From: an uncultured Pedobacter sp.
GTDB lineage: Bacteria > Bacteroidota > Bacteroidia > Sphingobacteriales > Sphingobacteriaceae
Reading direction: 5' to 3'
NCBI GenBank assembly: GCA_946478755.1
Contig: CAMLDJ010000106.1
Coordinates: 1-16,818, forward strand
DNA: 16,818 nucleotides
Under the pieces are notes generated by a model that saw only the letters and a list, made by a program, of their open reading frames with translations, had not been told where the DNA came from and searched no databases. Position numbers and translations under genes: made by a program. Positions 8,304 through 14,305 of the stretch are shown here, piece after piece; within the stretch, counting starts at the first letter, position 1, and each line of letters opens with the position of its first letter.

Positions 8304-9590
8304 GTGTCAAAACTTAAAAATATAAGTCCGATTTACTGGATACCGACGACCTGGTTTGCGATGGGACTGCCTTTTGTTGCCTTATCGGGAGCCAGCTCCA
8401 TCATGTATAAAAACATGGGGATTTCTGATACACAAATTGCATTCTGGACTTCGCTGATCATGTTTCCCTGGACGATCAAGCCGCTCTGGGGTCCGTTTTT
8501 GGAAATGTATAAATCGAAAAAGTTTTTCGTTTATACGACCCAGATCTTTACAGGCCTGCTGTTTGGCTTGCTGGCCTTAACCTTGCAGCTGAACCATTTC
8601 TTCAGTTTCTCTATCGCTATTTTAACGATGATTGCGATGAGTGGTTCTACACATGATACCGCGGCGGATGGGGTTTATCTGAATGAGCTGAGCCCGAAAC
8701 TTCAGGCTAAATTTGTAGGCTGGCAGGGTGCCTTTTATAATATTGCCAAGGTTTTTTCAGGTGGTGTCCTGGTTTATTTTGCGGGACAGCTCGAAAAGGA
8801 GATCGGCATTCATCATGCATGGATGATTGTGATGTTCGCCTACGGCATCATCATGGTATTGCTTGGTCTGTACAACATGAGGGTATTGCCTGCAGGGAAT
8901 GAAGTACAAAAAGCCACCACGGTCAGGGCTGGTTTCGCCACCTTAAAGGACGTGATCATTACTTTCTTTCAAAAGAAGAACATCTGGTTCAGCTTGTGCT
9001 TCATCGTTTTCTATCGTTTTGCAGAAGGACAGGCCATTAAGATCGTCCCCTTGTTTTTTAAAGCGTCCAGGGCATCCGGGGGATTGGGACTCAGCACCTC
9101 GGAAATTGGACTACTGTATGGGGTTTTCGGCTCCATTGCATTCGTCCTTGGCTCTATCGTTGCCGGTTACTATGTTTCTAATAAAGGCTTGACTAAGAAG
9201 ACGCTACTTGTTTTGTGTGCTTTTTTTAACCTGCCATTTGCCGCCTACGCTTTCCTGGCTGTTGCCATGCCGCATGAGCTGTATGTGATCGCATCAGCAG
9301 TGGCCATAGAATATTTTGGTTATGGCTATGGCTTTGTGGGCCTGATCCTGTTCATGATGCAGAATATCGCCCCAGGTAAATACAAAATGGCACACTATGC
9401 GTTTGGAAGCGGATTGATGAACCTCGGATTTATGATCCCTTCGATGATCAGCGGCTTGCTCAGCGATTATTTAGGGTATAAAGAATTTTTTATATGGGTA
9501 CTGATTGCCACCATTCCGGCCTTCATCGTGACCTGGCTAGTGCCCTTAATGCCAGTGCAGGAAGAGCCCGCAGAAGAAGTTTTGGCATAA
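8304..9590 (+). CDS. MFS permease, AmpG/PAT-like
   Basis: A 428-residue major-facilitator protein with about twelve hydrophobic segments, starting at GTG (no in-frame ATG lies near the N-terminus in a better position). The N-terminus WIPTTWFAMGLPFVALSGASSIMYKNMGISDTQIAF resembles the AmpG/acetyl-CoA-transporter branch of the MFS. A cytoplasmic-loop segment THDTAADGVYLNEL corresponds to the conserved loop near TM4-5 in that branch. Relatives sit next to N-acylglucosamine epimerases in Bacteroidota sugar clusters (recalled), so import of an amino sugar or small muropeptide/glycan fragment is the best guess. It lies 36 bp after the acyltransferase gene and 14 bp before the first esterase gene. 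Confidence 0.88.
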   Translation: MSKLKNISPIYWIPTTWFAMGLPFVALSGASSIMYKNMGISDTQIAFWTSLIMFPWTIKPLWGPFLEMYKSKKFFVYTTQIFTGLLFGLLALTLQLNHFFSFSIAILTMIAMSGSTHDTAADGVYLNELSPKLQAKFVGWQGAFYNIAKVFSGGVLVYFAGQLEKEIGIHHAWMIVMFAYGIIMVLLGLYNMRVLPAGNEVQKATTVRAGFATLKDVIITFFQKKNIWFSLCFIVFYRFAEGQAIKIVPLFFKASRASGGLGLSTSEIGLLYGVFGSIAFVLGSIVAGYYVSNKGLTKKTLLVLCAFFNLPFAAYAFLAVAMPHELYVIASAVAIEYFGYGYGFVGLILFMMQNIAPGKYKMAHYAFGSGLMNLGFMIPSMISGLLSDYLGYKEFFIWVLIATIPAFIVTWLVPLMPVQEEPAEEVLA

Positions 9591-9604
9591 GGATTAATTT
9601 ATTT

Positions 9605-10285
9605 ATGATGAAGAACCTGTTTTATATTGGAATATTATTCGCATTGCCTTTTTTCAGCAAGGCACAGACACAAGCTGCGGTAGACAGCAGTTATACCAAC
9701 GGACATTACCTTCAGCGGCTGGATTTTTTTAAGAAGATGCCCAACCAGAAAAAAGAAATCGTCTTTCTGGGCAACAGCATTACCGAAGGCGGGAAATGGC
9801 AGGAACTGGTTCCCTTAAAGCATGTGATCAACAGGGGCATTAGCGGCGATGTGACCTATGGTATACTGGCCAGGATGGACGAGGTCCTTGCCTCGAAACC
9901 AGCGAAGATCTTTTTATTGATGGGGATTAACGACATGAAGCGCGGAACTCCAAAGGAAGCGATCTTGAATAATTACAGGAAACTCATCCGTATGGTAAAG
10001 GAAAAATCGCCTAACACTAAATTATATATACAAAGCATTTTGCCTGTAAACAAGTGGATGTTGCCTGCAAGTTATGCTAAGCTATCCAACGAAGCGATAG
10101 CAGAAATGAACAGGGAGCTAATGGCTATTTGTGATCGTGAAGATCTCCATTATATCAACTTACATGAGGTGTTTGCCGGGACTGACGGATCCTTGAAAAA
10201 GGAACTGAGTATAGACGGGCTGCACCTGAGATCGGCCGCCTATATCTTATGGGCCAATTATTTAAAGAAAGTACATGCATTGTAA
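9605..10285 (+). CDS. Exported SGNH/GDSL-family esterase (first of tandem pair)
   Basis: A 226-residue SGNH hydrolase. I chose ATG 9605 (MMKNLFYIG) because it gives a clean signal peptide ending in FFSKAQ; the longer frame from 9494 would run inside the MFS gene. Block I is FLGNSITEGG with the nucleophile Ser58, where Asn replaces the Asp of GDS. Block II Gly is in RGISGD, block III is GIND, and block V is DGLHL with Asp204 and His207. All catalytic positions are therefore present. The family removes O-acyl groups from carbohydrates, including sialate O-acetyl groups in some members. A periplasmic ester-removal step on the imported glycan is inferred. The gene after it is a diverged paralogue. 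Confidence 0.9.
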   Translation: MMKNLFYIGILFALPFFSKAQTQAAVDSSYTNGHYLQRLDFFKKMPNQKKEIVFLGNSITEGGKWQELVPLKHVINRGISGDVTYGILARMDEVLASKPAKIFLLMGINDMKRGTPKEAILNNYRKLIRMVKEKSPNTKLYIQSILPVNKWMLPASYAKLSNEAIAEMNRELMAICDREDLHYINLHEVFAGTDGSLKKELSIDGLHLRSAAYILWANYLKKVHAL

Positions 10286-10286
10286 T

Positions 10287-10979
10287 ATGAAAAGACTTAA
10301 AGCATTTATTTCTGCATGCTGTTTTTTGGGTGCAACAACGTCGGTCACTGCACAGCATCAGGTTAAGATTGACAGCAATTACGCCAATCCGTATTATCAG
10401 CAAAGGGTGGAATACTTCCGGAAAATGCCCCCTGTGAAAAATGCGGTGGTGTTTTTAGGCAACAGCATCACCGAGCGTGGTGAATGGCAGGAGATCTTAT
10501 CGGATTATTCCTGTCCCATTGTGAACCGTGGCGTAGGGGGCGACAACTCCTTCGGTATCCTGGCCAGGATGGACGAGGTGCTGAGGGCTAAGCCAAGAGC
10601 CATTTTCCTGATGGATGGCATCAATGACCTTTTCAGGAAGCTTCCATATGAGGTCAGCATCTATAATTATAAGAGGATCATTAGGATGATCAAAGCGAAA
10701 TCTCCAAAAACAAAGATCTACATAGAAAGCGCTTTGCCGATTAACGAAGAAATGACCCGCGAAGCTTACACTAAAGGGCGCAGCGTAATGGTCCCTGTAC
10801 TGAATGAAAAAATTAAACAGCTGGCTGCTGAAGAACATATTACCTATATCAATATTGTACCACTTTTTGCGGACGCGAACGGGAATTTAAGAAAAGAGCT
10901 AAGTCCCGATGGTGTACACCTTAAAGCAAGTGCCTATATTGATTGGGTTTTTTACCTGAAAGAACAAAAATACTTATGA
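10287..10979 (+). CDS. Exported SGNH/GDSL-family esterase (second of tandem pair)
   Basis: A 230-residue paralogue of the preceding protein. ATG 10287 is preferred over the in-frame ATG at 10275 because it begins one base after the upstream stop and gives a standard signal peptide (MKRLKAFISACCFLG, cleavage after VTAQ). Catalytic blocks are intact: FLGNSITERG with Ser60, RGVGGD, DGINDL, and DGVHL with Asp208 and His211. Sequence is shared with the first copy along the whole length (for example GILARMDEVL and the IRMVKEKSP/IRMIKAKSP stretch), so the pair arose by tandem duplication followed by strong divergence. The stop overlaps the next start as ATGA. The two copies may act on different ester positions; that is inference. 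Confidence 0.9.
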   Translation: MKRLKAFISACCFLGATTSVTAQHQVKIDSNYANPYYQQRVEYFRKMPPVKNAVVFLGNSITERGEWQEILSDYSCPIVNRGVGGDNSFGILARMDEVLRAKPRAIFLMDGINDLFRKLPYEVSIYNYKRIIRMIKAKSPKTKIYIESALPINEEMTREAYTKGRSVMVPVLNEKIKQLAAEEHITYINIVPLFADANGNLRKELSPDGVHLKASAYIDWVFYLKEQKYL

Positions 10980-11914
10980 GGATAACAGGAACATTTATAG
11001 ACGAGATCTCGCACGATATTCCGCACCAGAACTGGGGCAGGGCAGAGTGGGACAGGGATTTTGCCCATATGAAGTCTCTTGGAATAGACACCGTGATCAT
11101 GATCAGGAGCGGTTACCGCCGCTTCATGACTTACCCTTCTGCTTATTTGCAGGATAGTTTTGGCTGTTATGCTCCGCCGGTAGATCTGGTGGAGCTGTTT
11201 TTACAGCTGGCAGATAAGTACGCTATGAAATTTTATTTCGGTTTGTACGACAGTGGTAAATACTGGGATACCGGCAATCTGCAGCACGAAATAGATGCCA
11301 ACCGTTACGTAATTGATGAGGTGTGGCAGCAGTACGGTCATTATAAAAGCTTTGGTGGCTGGTACCTGAGCATGGAGATCAGCAGGCGGACTAAAGGGGC
11401 TACTGAAGCCTTCAGGACGCTGGGTATGCAGTGCAAAGAGGTAAGTGCTGGACTGCCCACATTGATCTCGCCATGGATAGATGGGAAAAAAGCAGTGATG
11501 GCAGCTTCGGCTGAACTGACCAAACAGGATGCCGTTTCCCTGCAGGAACATGAAAAAGAATGGGGAGAAATATTTAGCGGGATACAAGGGGCTGTGGATG
11601 CCGTAGCGTTTCAGGATGGTCATATCGATTATCATGAGCTGGACGATTTTTTTGCGGTGAACAAAAAAATAGCAGACCAGTATGGATTACAGTGCTGGAC
11701 AAATGCAGAAAGCTTCGACAGGGATATGCCCATTAAGTTTCTCCCAATTAAGTTCGAAAAGCTGAGGCTGAAGCTGGAGGCTGCCCGGAGGGCAGGCTAT
11801 GATAAGGCCATTACCTTTGAATTTTCACATTTTATGAGTCCGCAGTCTGCCTATCTGCAGGCCGGACATTTATTTAACAGATACAAGGAATATCTACAAG
11901 GATTAACAATTTGA
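10976..11914 (+). CDS. DUF4434-family TIM-barrel protein, possible glycosidase-like enzyme
   Basis: A 312-residue protein beginning at the ATG of an ATGA overlap with the esterase stop; a longer in-frame start at 10943 would lie inside the esterase gene and is disfavoured. There is no signal peptide (MRITGTFIDEISHD), so it is probably cytoplasmic. The pattern of alternating strands and helices (GIDTVIMIRSGY, MKFYFGLYDSG, FGGWYLSMEI, AVAFQDG, LQCWTNAESF, KAITFEFSHF) fits a TIM barrel. The GWYLSMEI motif is typical of DUF4434 as I recall it. Two glutamates at strand ends, Glu134 in the GWYLSMEI motif and Glu282 in ITFEFSHF, sit where retaining glycosidases of the GH-A type carry catalytic residues. 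Activity is unproven. Confidence 0.82.
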   Translation: MRITGTFIDEISHDIPHQNWGRAEWDRDFAHMKSLGIDTVIMIRSGYRRFMTYPSAYLQDSFGCYAPPVDLVELFLQLADKYAMKFYFGLYDSGKYWDTGNLQHEIDANRYVIDEVWQQYGHYKSFGGWYLSMEISRRTKGATEAFRTLGMQCKEVSAGLPTLISPWIDGKKAVMAASAELTKQDAVSLQEHEKEWGEIFSGIQGAVDAVAFQDGHIDYHELDDFFAVNKKIADQYGLQCWTNAESFDRDMPIKFLPIKFEKLRLKLEAARRAGYDKAITFEFSHFMSPQSAYLQAGHLFNRYKEYLQGLTI

Positions 11915-11922
11915 GTGCCGTG

Positions 11923-13074
11923 ATGAAGAACTACAGTGAAATTTACGAGAAAGAACTACTGGATAATGTGATTCCGTTTTGGATGAAACATTCCAAAGAT
12001 GAAGTACAAGGGGGATATTTTAATTGCCTGGATAGGTTTGGGAATGTTTTTGATACAGATAAGTTCATGTGGCTGCAGGCCAGGGAAGTGTGGACCTTCG
12101 CCACCTTATACAATGAGCAGGAAGCAAGGCCGGAATGGCTGGAAATGGCAAAGCACGGCGCAGATTTTATAGAGAAGCATGGTCGCGATGCGGAAGGAAA
12201 CTGGTACTTCTCCTTAGACCAGTCTGGTGAGCCCCTGGTGCAGCCCTACAACATTTTCTCTGATTGCTTTGCCAGTATGGCCTTTGCAGCGCTTTACAAA
12301 GCTGATCCTCAGGAGAAATATGCGAAGATGGCCAAAGATACTTTTTATAATATCTTAAAGCGCCAGAACAATCCAAAAGGCAAATACAATAAAGCATATC
12401 CTGGTACACGTAGCCTCAAGAACTTCGCCTTGCCGATGATCCTCAGTAATTTATCGCTGGAGATGGAACATTTACTGGATAAAAAAACTGTGGATGACCT
12501 GCTTAGAACGGTTATTCATGAAGTAATGAACATATTCTATCAGGAAGACAGCGGACTGATTCTCGAGAACGTTAACCTGGATGGTTCCTTTTCTGATTCC
12601 TTCGACGGAAGGCTGATCAATCCGGGGCATACCATTGAAGCCATGTGGTTTATGATGGATCTGGGTGTTCGCTTAAACGATAAGGATTTAATTGAAAGAG
12701 CAACAGAAATTGCCCTGCATACGCTGGAATACGGATGGGATAAGGAATTTGGCGGCATCTTCTATTTTATGGACATTAAAAACAAACCGGTACAACAACT
12801 GGAATGGGACCAGAAGCTATGGTGGGTCCACCTGGAAGCCCTCGTTTGTATGGCTAAAGGATATGAACTTACCGGAAGGAAAGAATGTGCGGAATGGTTT
12901 GAAAAACTGCATGAGTATACCTGGAAACATTTCAGGGATCCGGAACATGGGGAGTGGTTTGCTTACCTGAACAGAAGGGCTGAGGTGTTACTGCCATTAA
13001 AGGGCGGGAAATGGAAGTGTTGTTTTCATGTGCCAAGGGCATTGTTCCAGGTGGCTAAAACATTTAAAAAATAA
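11923..13074 (+). CDS. N-acylglucosamine 2-epimerase (AGE/RnBP) family protein
   Basis: A 383-residue (alpha/alpha)6-barrel enzyme of the AGE superfamily, which interconverts N-acetylglucosamine and N-acetylmannosamine or related sugars at C2. The N-terminal segments GGYFNCLDRFGNVFDTDKF and WLQAREVWTFATLYN closely follow the renin-binding-protein/AGE pattern. Candidate catalytic histidines are His236 in NPGHTIEAMW and His369 in CFHVPRALF. The start is taken as ATG 11923; TTG 11911 (overlapping the previous stop) and GTG 11920 are alternatives. No signal peptide, so cytoplasmic. Other family members act on mannose/glucose or cellobiose, but the motifs here favour an N-acyl hexosamine. The last two Lys codons and the stop codon lie within the 125-bp repeat that follows. 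Confidence 0.92.
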   Translation: MKNYSEIYEKELLDNVIPFWMKHSKDEVQGGYFNCLDRFGNVFDTDKFMWLQAREVWTFATLYNEQEARPEWLEMAKHGADFIEKHGRDAEGNWYFSLDQSGEPLVQPYNIFSDCFASMAFAALYKADPQEKYAKMAKDTFYNILKRQNNPKGKYNKAYPGTRSLKNFALPMILSNLSLEMEHLLDKKTVDDLLRTVIHEVMNIFYQEDSGLILENVNLDGSFSDSFDGRLINPGHTIEAMWFMMDLGVRLNDKDLIERATEIALHTLEYGWDKEFGGIFYFMDIKNKPVQQLEWDQKLWWVHLEALVCMAKGYELTGRKECAEWFEKLHEYTWKHFRDPEHGEWFAYLNRRAEVLLPLKGGKWKCCFHVPRALFQVAKTFKK

Positions 13075-13188
13075 CCGTTCTCTTCGGAGGCTGCATTACT
13101 TTGGGTTTTTCCTTAACAGGAAAAACTCAAAGAACGCTGAGGCCTCCTCGGAGAAGGTAATTTTTTGTTTAAGCAGGGTGGCTAAGCA
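13064..13188 (+). repeat. 125-bp structured interspersed repeat, copy A (overlaps 3' end of epimerase gene)
   Basis: It aligns without gaps to 16458-16582; by hand count 112 of 125 positions agree. It begins TTAAAAAATAACC, so it supplies the last Lys codons and the TAA stop of the gene. Inside are an outer inverted repeat (about 13066-13091 with 13142-13166) and an inner hairpin 13099-13132 with a 6-nt loop. Differences between copies fall partly in loops, but some weaken pairing. It resembles REP/terminator-type intergenic elements; the family is not identified. Confidence 0.85.
13066..13166 (+). terminator. Symmetric (possibly bidirectional) terminator-like structure after the epimerase gene
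   Basis: The outer stem pairs TTCTC and GGAGGC on the 5' side with GCCTCC and GAGAA on the 3' side, with a 3-nt internal mismatch. It is flanked by A6 on the left and T6 on the right, so each strand sees a stem followed by a U-tract. An inner 14-bp hairpin (one G-U) sits in the apex. This is the likely end of the long operon. Terminator function is inferred from structure only. Confidence 0.65.
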
Positions 13189-13262
13189 GAAGGGCTAAGC
13201 AGGGTGGCTAAGGAGAAGGGCTAAGCAGGGTGGATAGACAGAGTGGCTAAGCAGGGTGCTTA
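13172..13262 (+). repeat. 13-bp tandem repeat, seven units
   Basis: Seven consecutive 13-bp units without indels start at 13172, 13185, 13198, 13211, 13224, 13237 and 13250. The type 1 unit is AGCAGGGTGGCTA and the type 2 unit is AGCAGAAGGGCTA. They alternate in the first four units (a 26-bp higher-order period), while the later units are diverged. The unit matches the sequence at the start of the terminator arm after repeat copy B (AAGCAGGGTGGTTAAGCA). Confidence 0.9.
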
Positions 13263-13327
13263 ATACAATTTTTTATATGAAGAACTTAATATTCGGGTTG
13301 ATCATTTCTCCTGTTTTTTCATCAGAA

Positions 13328-13335
13328 TATATTTG
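13328..13335 (+). promoter_or_regulatory. Putative Bacteroidota -7 promoter element for the unknown gene
   Basis: TATATTTG fits the Bacteroidota -7 consensus TAnnTTTG. It lies 24 bp before the ATG at 13360, leaving a short leader. No convincing -33 TTG at the usual spacing is seen, so confidence is low. Confidence 0.4.
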
Positions 13336-13350
13336 TTTTTTAATGGTTAT

Positions 13351-13406
13351 GAAGCTATCATGAGCATATTTATTTCTTTTTGTGAGTGTTTGCTCATGAT
13401 GGTTTC
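13351..13406 (+). promoter_or_regulatory. Long hairpin spanning the start codon of the unknown gene
   Basis: The arm 13351-13366 (GAAGCTATCATGAGCA) pairs with 13391-13406 (TGCTCATGATGGTTTC) over 16 bp, with two G-U pairs in RNA and ten consecutive perfect pairs (ATCATGAGCA/TGCTCATGAT). The loop is 24 nt, T-rich. The ATG at 13360 is inside the left arm and the ATGATG at 13396 in the right arm, so folding would hide both candidate starts. A role in translation control is inferred. Confidence 0.55.
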
Positions 13407-14268
13407 ATTGGTATATGTAGATCAACAACATCAACAACATCATCATCCGAAGCATGTCGAAATTAGCAGTGATACGCTAAAGGGCTCCATTTCTTTTTTT
13501 AAAAATGAGGTAAAGCCTGACCAGAGCAGGCCTTGTTTCAATGGCGCTTATTATAGGAAGGTGGTGTCCAGTGACGACATTTGGCTGGGCATAGCCGGAA
13601 CTGTTGTGTTGCCAAAGATAACCTTTGATCAGTCGAGACGCAATGCACAGAAGCCAGGACAGTTTTTAGACAATCCCTCTGTTTATATGGGAGGGACTAT
13701 GAATGGGCAGGAGACCGATGTAGGTCTGACCTGGGCAGTGGTCAGGGAAGAAAATGGAAAAATTAGCGAGGAACGGAAGGCATTTCGTCCGTTCTTCAGG
13801 AGAACAGCGTATCCAAAAACCGGTCAAAAAGAGACCTGGCAGAACGCGCCCGCCCAAAAGGAACATTACTGGTATCCGGAAGAAGAGGTGCATATGTCGA
13901 TCAGGATAGTCGGCGATGGTAAACTCAGGTTTATTGTTGAGGGTGCTGGGAAACGCTTTGAAGCAGACTTTGACAGTGACGGTTATCGGATGAATGGCAT
14001 AGGAGCGTTTAAACGGGTGAATGCAATTGATCAGGTTAGTAATGAAGGGAAGCCGGCACAACCCACCAATACACGTGTGGAGAAGGCGGTCTGGAAAGAA
14101 ACAAATTTGTTCAGAATGCAGCAGGGAAAAGTTATCCGGGTGCCGATGCATAAATACAGATTTACTGATATGCGTTGTCCTGACGTTCGTTTTTTTAAGA
14201 TTATTGCTGGCGAACAAGAGCAAAAGATAGGAGCAGAAACCATTAGCATAGATGGGAATCCCCATTAA
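13360..14268 (+). CDS. Protein of unknown family, possibly exported
   Basis: I do not recognise this 302-residue protein. The ATG at 13360 gives a hydrophobic N-terminus (MSIFISFCECLLMMVSLVYV) lacking basic residues, an unusual signal or anchor. ATG 13396 and TTG 13333 are other possible starts. A Gln/His-rich stretch follows (DQQHQQHHHPKH), then a region rich in beta-strand patterns with many aromatic and charged residues: WLGIAGTVVLPKITF, VYMGGTMNGQETDVGLTWAV, HYWYPEEEVHMSIRIVGDGKLRFIVEG. This looks like a jelly-roll or lectin-like domain, but no catalytic motif can be named. The gene stands outside the operon, with its own putative promoter, and ends 37 bp before the S46 gene. Frame integrity over 300 codons supports a real gene. 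Confidence 0.7.
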   Translation: MSIFISFCECLLMMVSLVYVDQQHQQHHHPKHVEISSDTLKGSISFFKNEVKPDQSRPCFNGAYYRKVVSSDDIWLGIAGTVVLPKITFDQSRRNAQKPGQFLDNPSVYMGGTMNGQETDVGLTWAVVREENGKISEERKAFRPFFRRTAYPKTGQKETWQNAPAQKEHYWYPEEEVHMSIRIVGDGKLRFIVEGAGKRFEADFDSDGYRMNGIGAFKRVNAIDQVSNEGKPAQPTNTRVEKAVWKETNLFRMQQGKVIRVPMHKYRFTDMRCPDVRFFKIIAGEQEQKIGAETISIDGNPH

Positions 14269-14272
14269 TCAT

Positions 14273-14280
14273 TAACTTTG
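14273..14280 (+). promoter_or_regulatory. Putative Bacteroidota -7 promoter element for the S46 peptidase gene
   Basis: TAACTTTG matches the TAnnTTTG consensus exactly and lies 25 bp before the ATG at 14306, which allows a leader of about 20 nt. It starts only 5 bp after the preceding stop codon. A clear -33 TTG was not found at the usual spacing. Confidence 0.55.
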
Positions 14281-14305
14281 CCGCACACTAACTAATATAT
14301 TTCAT

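Noticed and set aside
9494..9604. Upstream extension of the first SGNH esterase into the MFS gene
   Set aside because: It overlaps the MFS coding sequence in another frame and would bury the clear signal peptide that begins at 9605.
10943..10975. Longer start for the DUF4434 protein
   Set aside because: It lies inside the esterase gene; the ATGA overlap start at 10976 gives the family-typical N-terminus.
11923..13074. Naming the epimerase nanE and the operon a sialic-acid locus
   Set aside because: No sialidase, sialic acid lyase or kinase is visible, and the AGE superfamily includes enzymes for neutral sugars, so the specific name is not supported.
13172..13262. Regular repeats that might be taken for a CRISPR array
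   Set aside because: Units of 13 bp are directly adjacent with no unique spacers, and no cas gene is present.
13666..14265. 199-codon open frame on the minus strand opposite the unknown gene
   Set aside because: The plus-strand frame is longer, has a promoter-like element and a more protein-like composition; the minus-strand translation is rich in Cys, Phe and Ile in no recognisable pattern.
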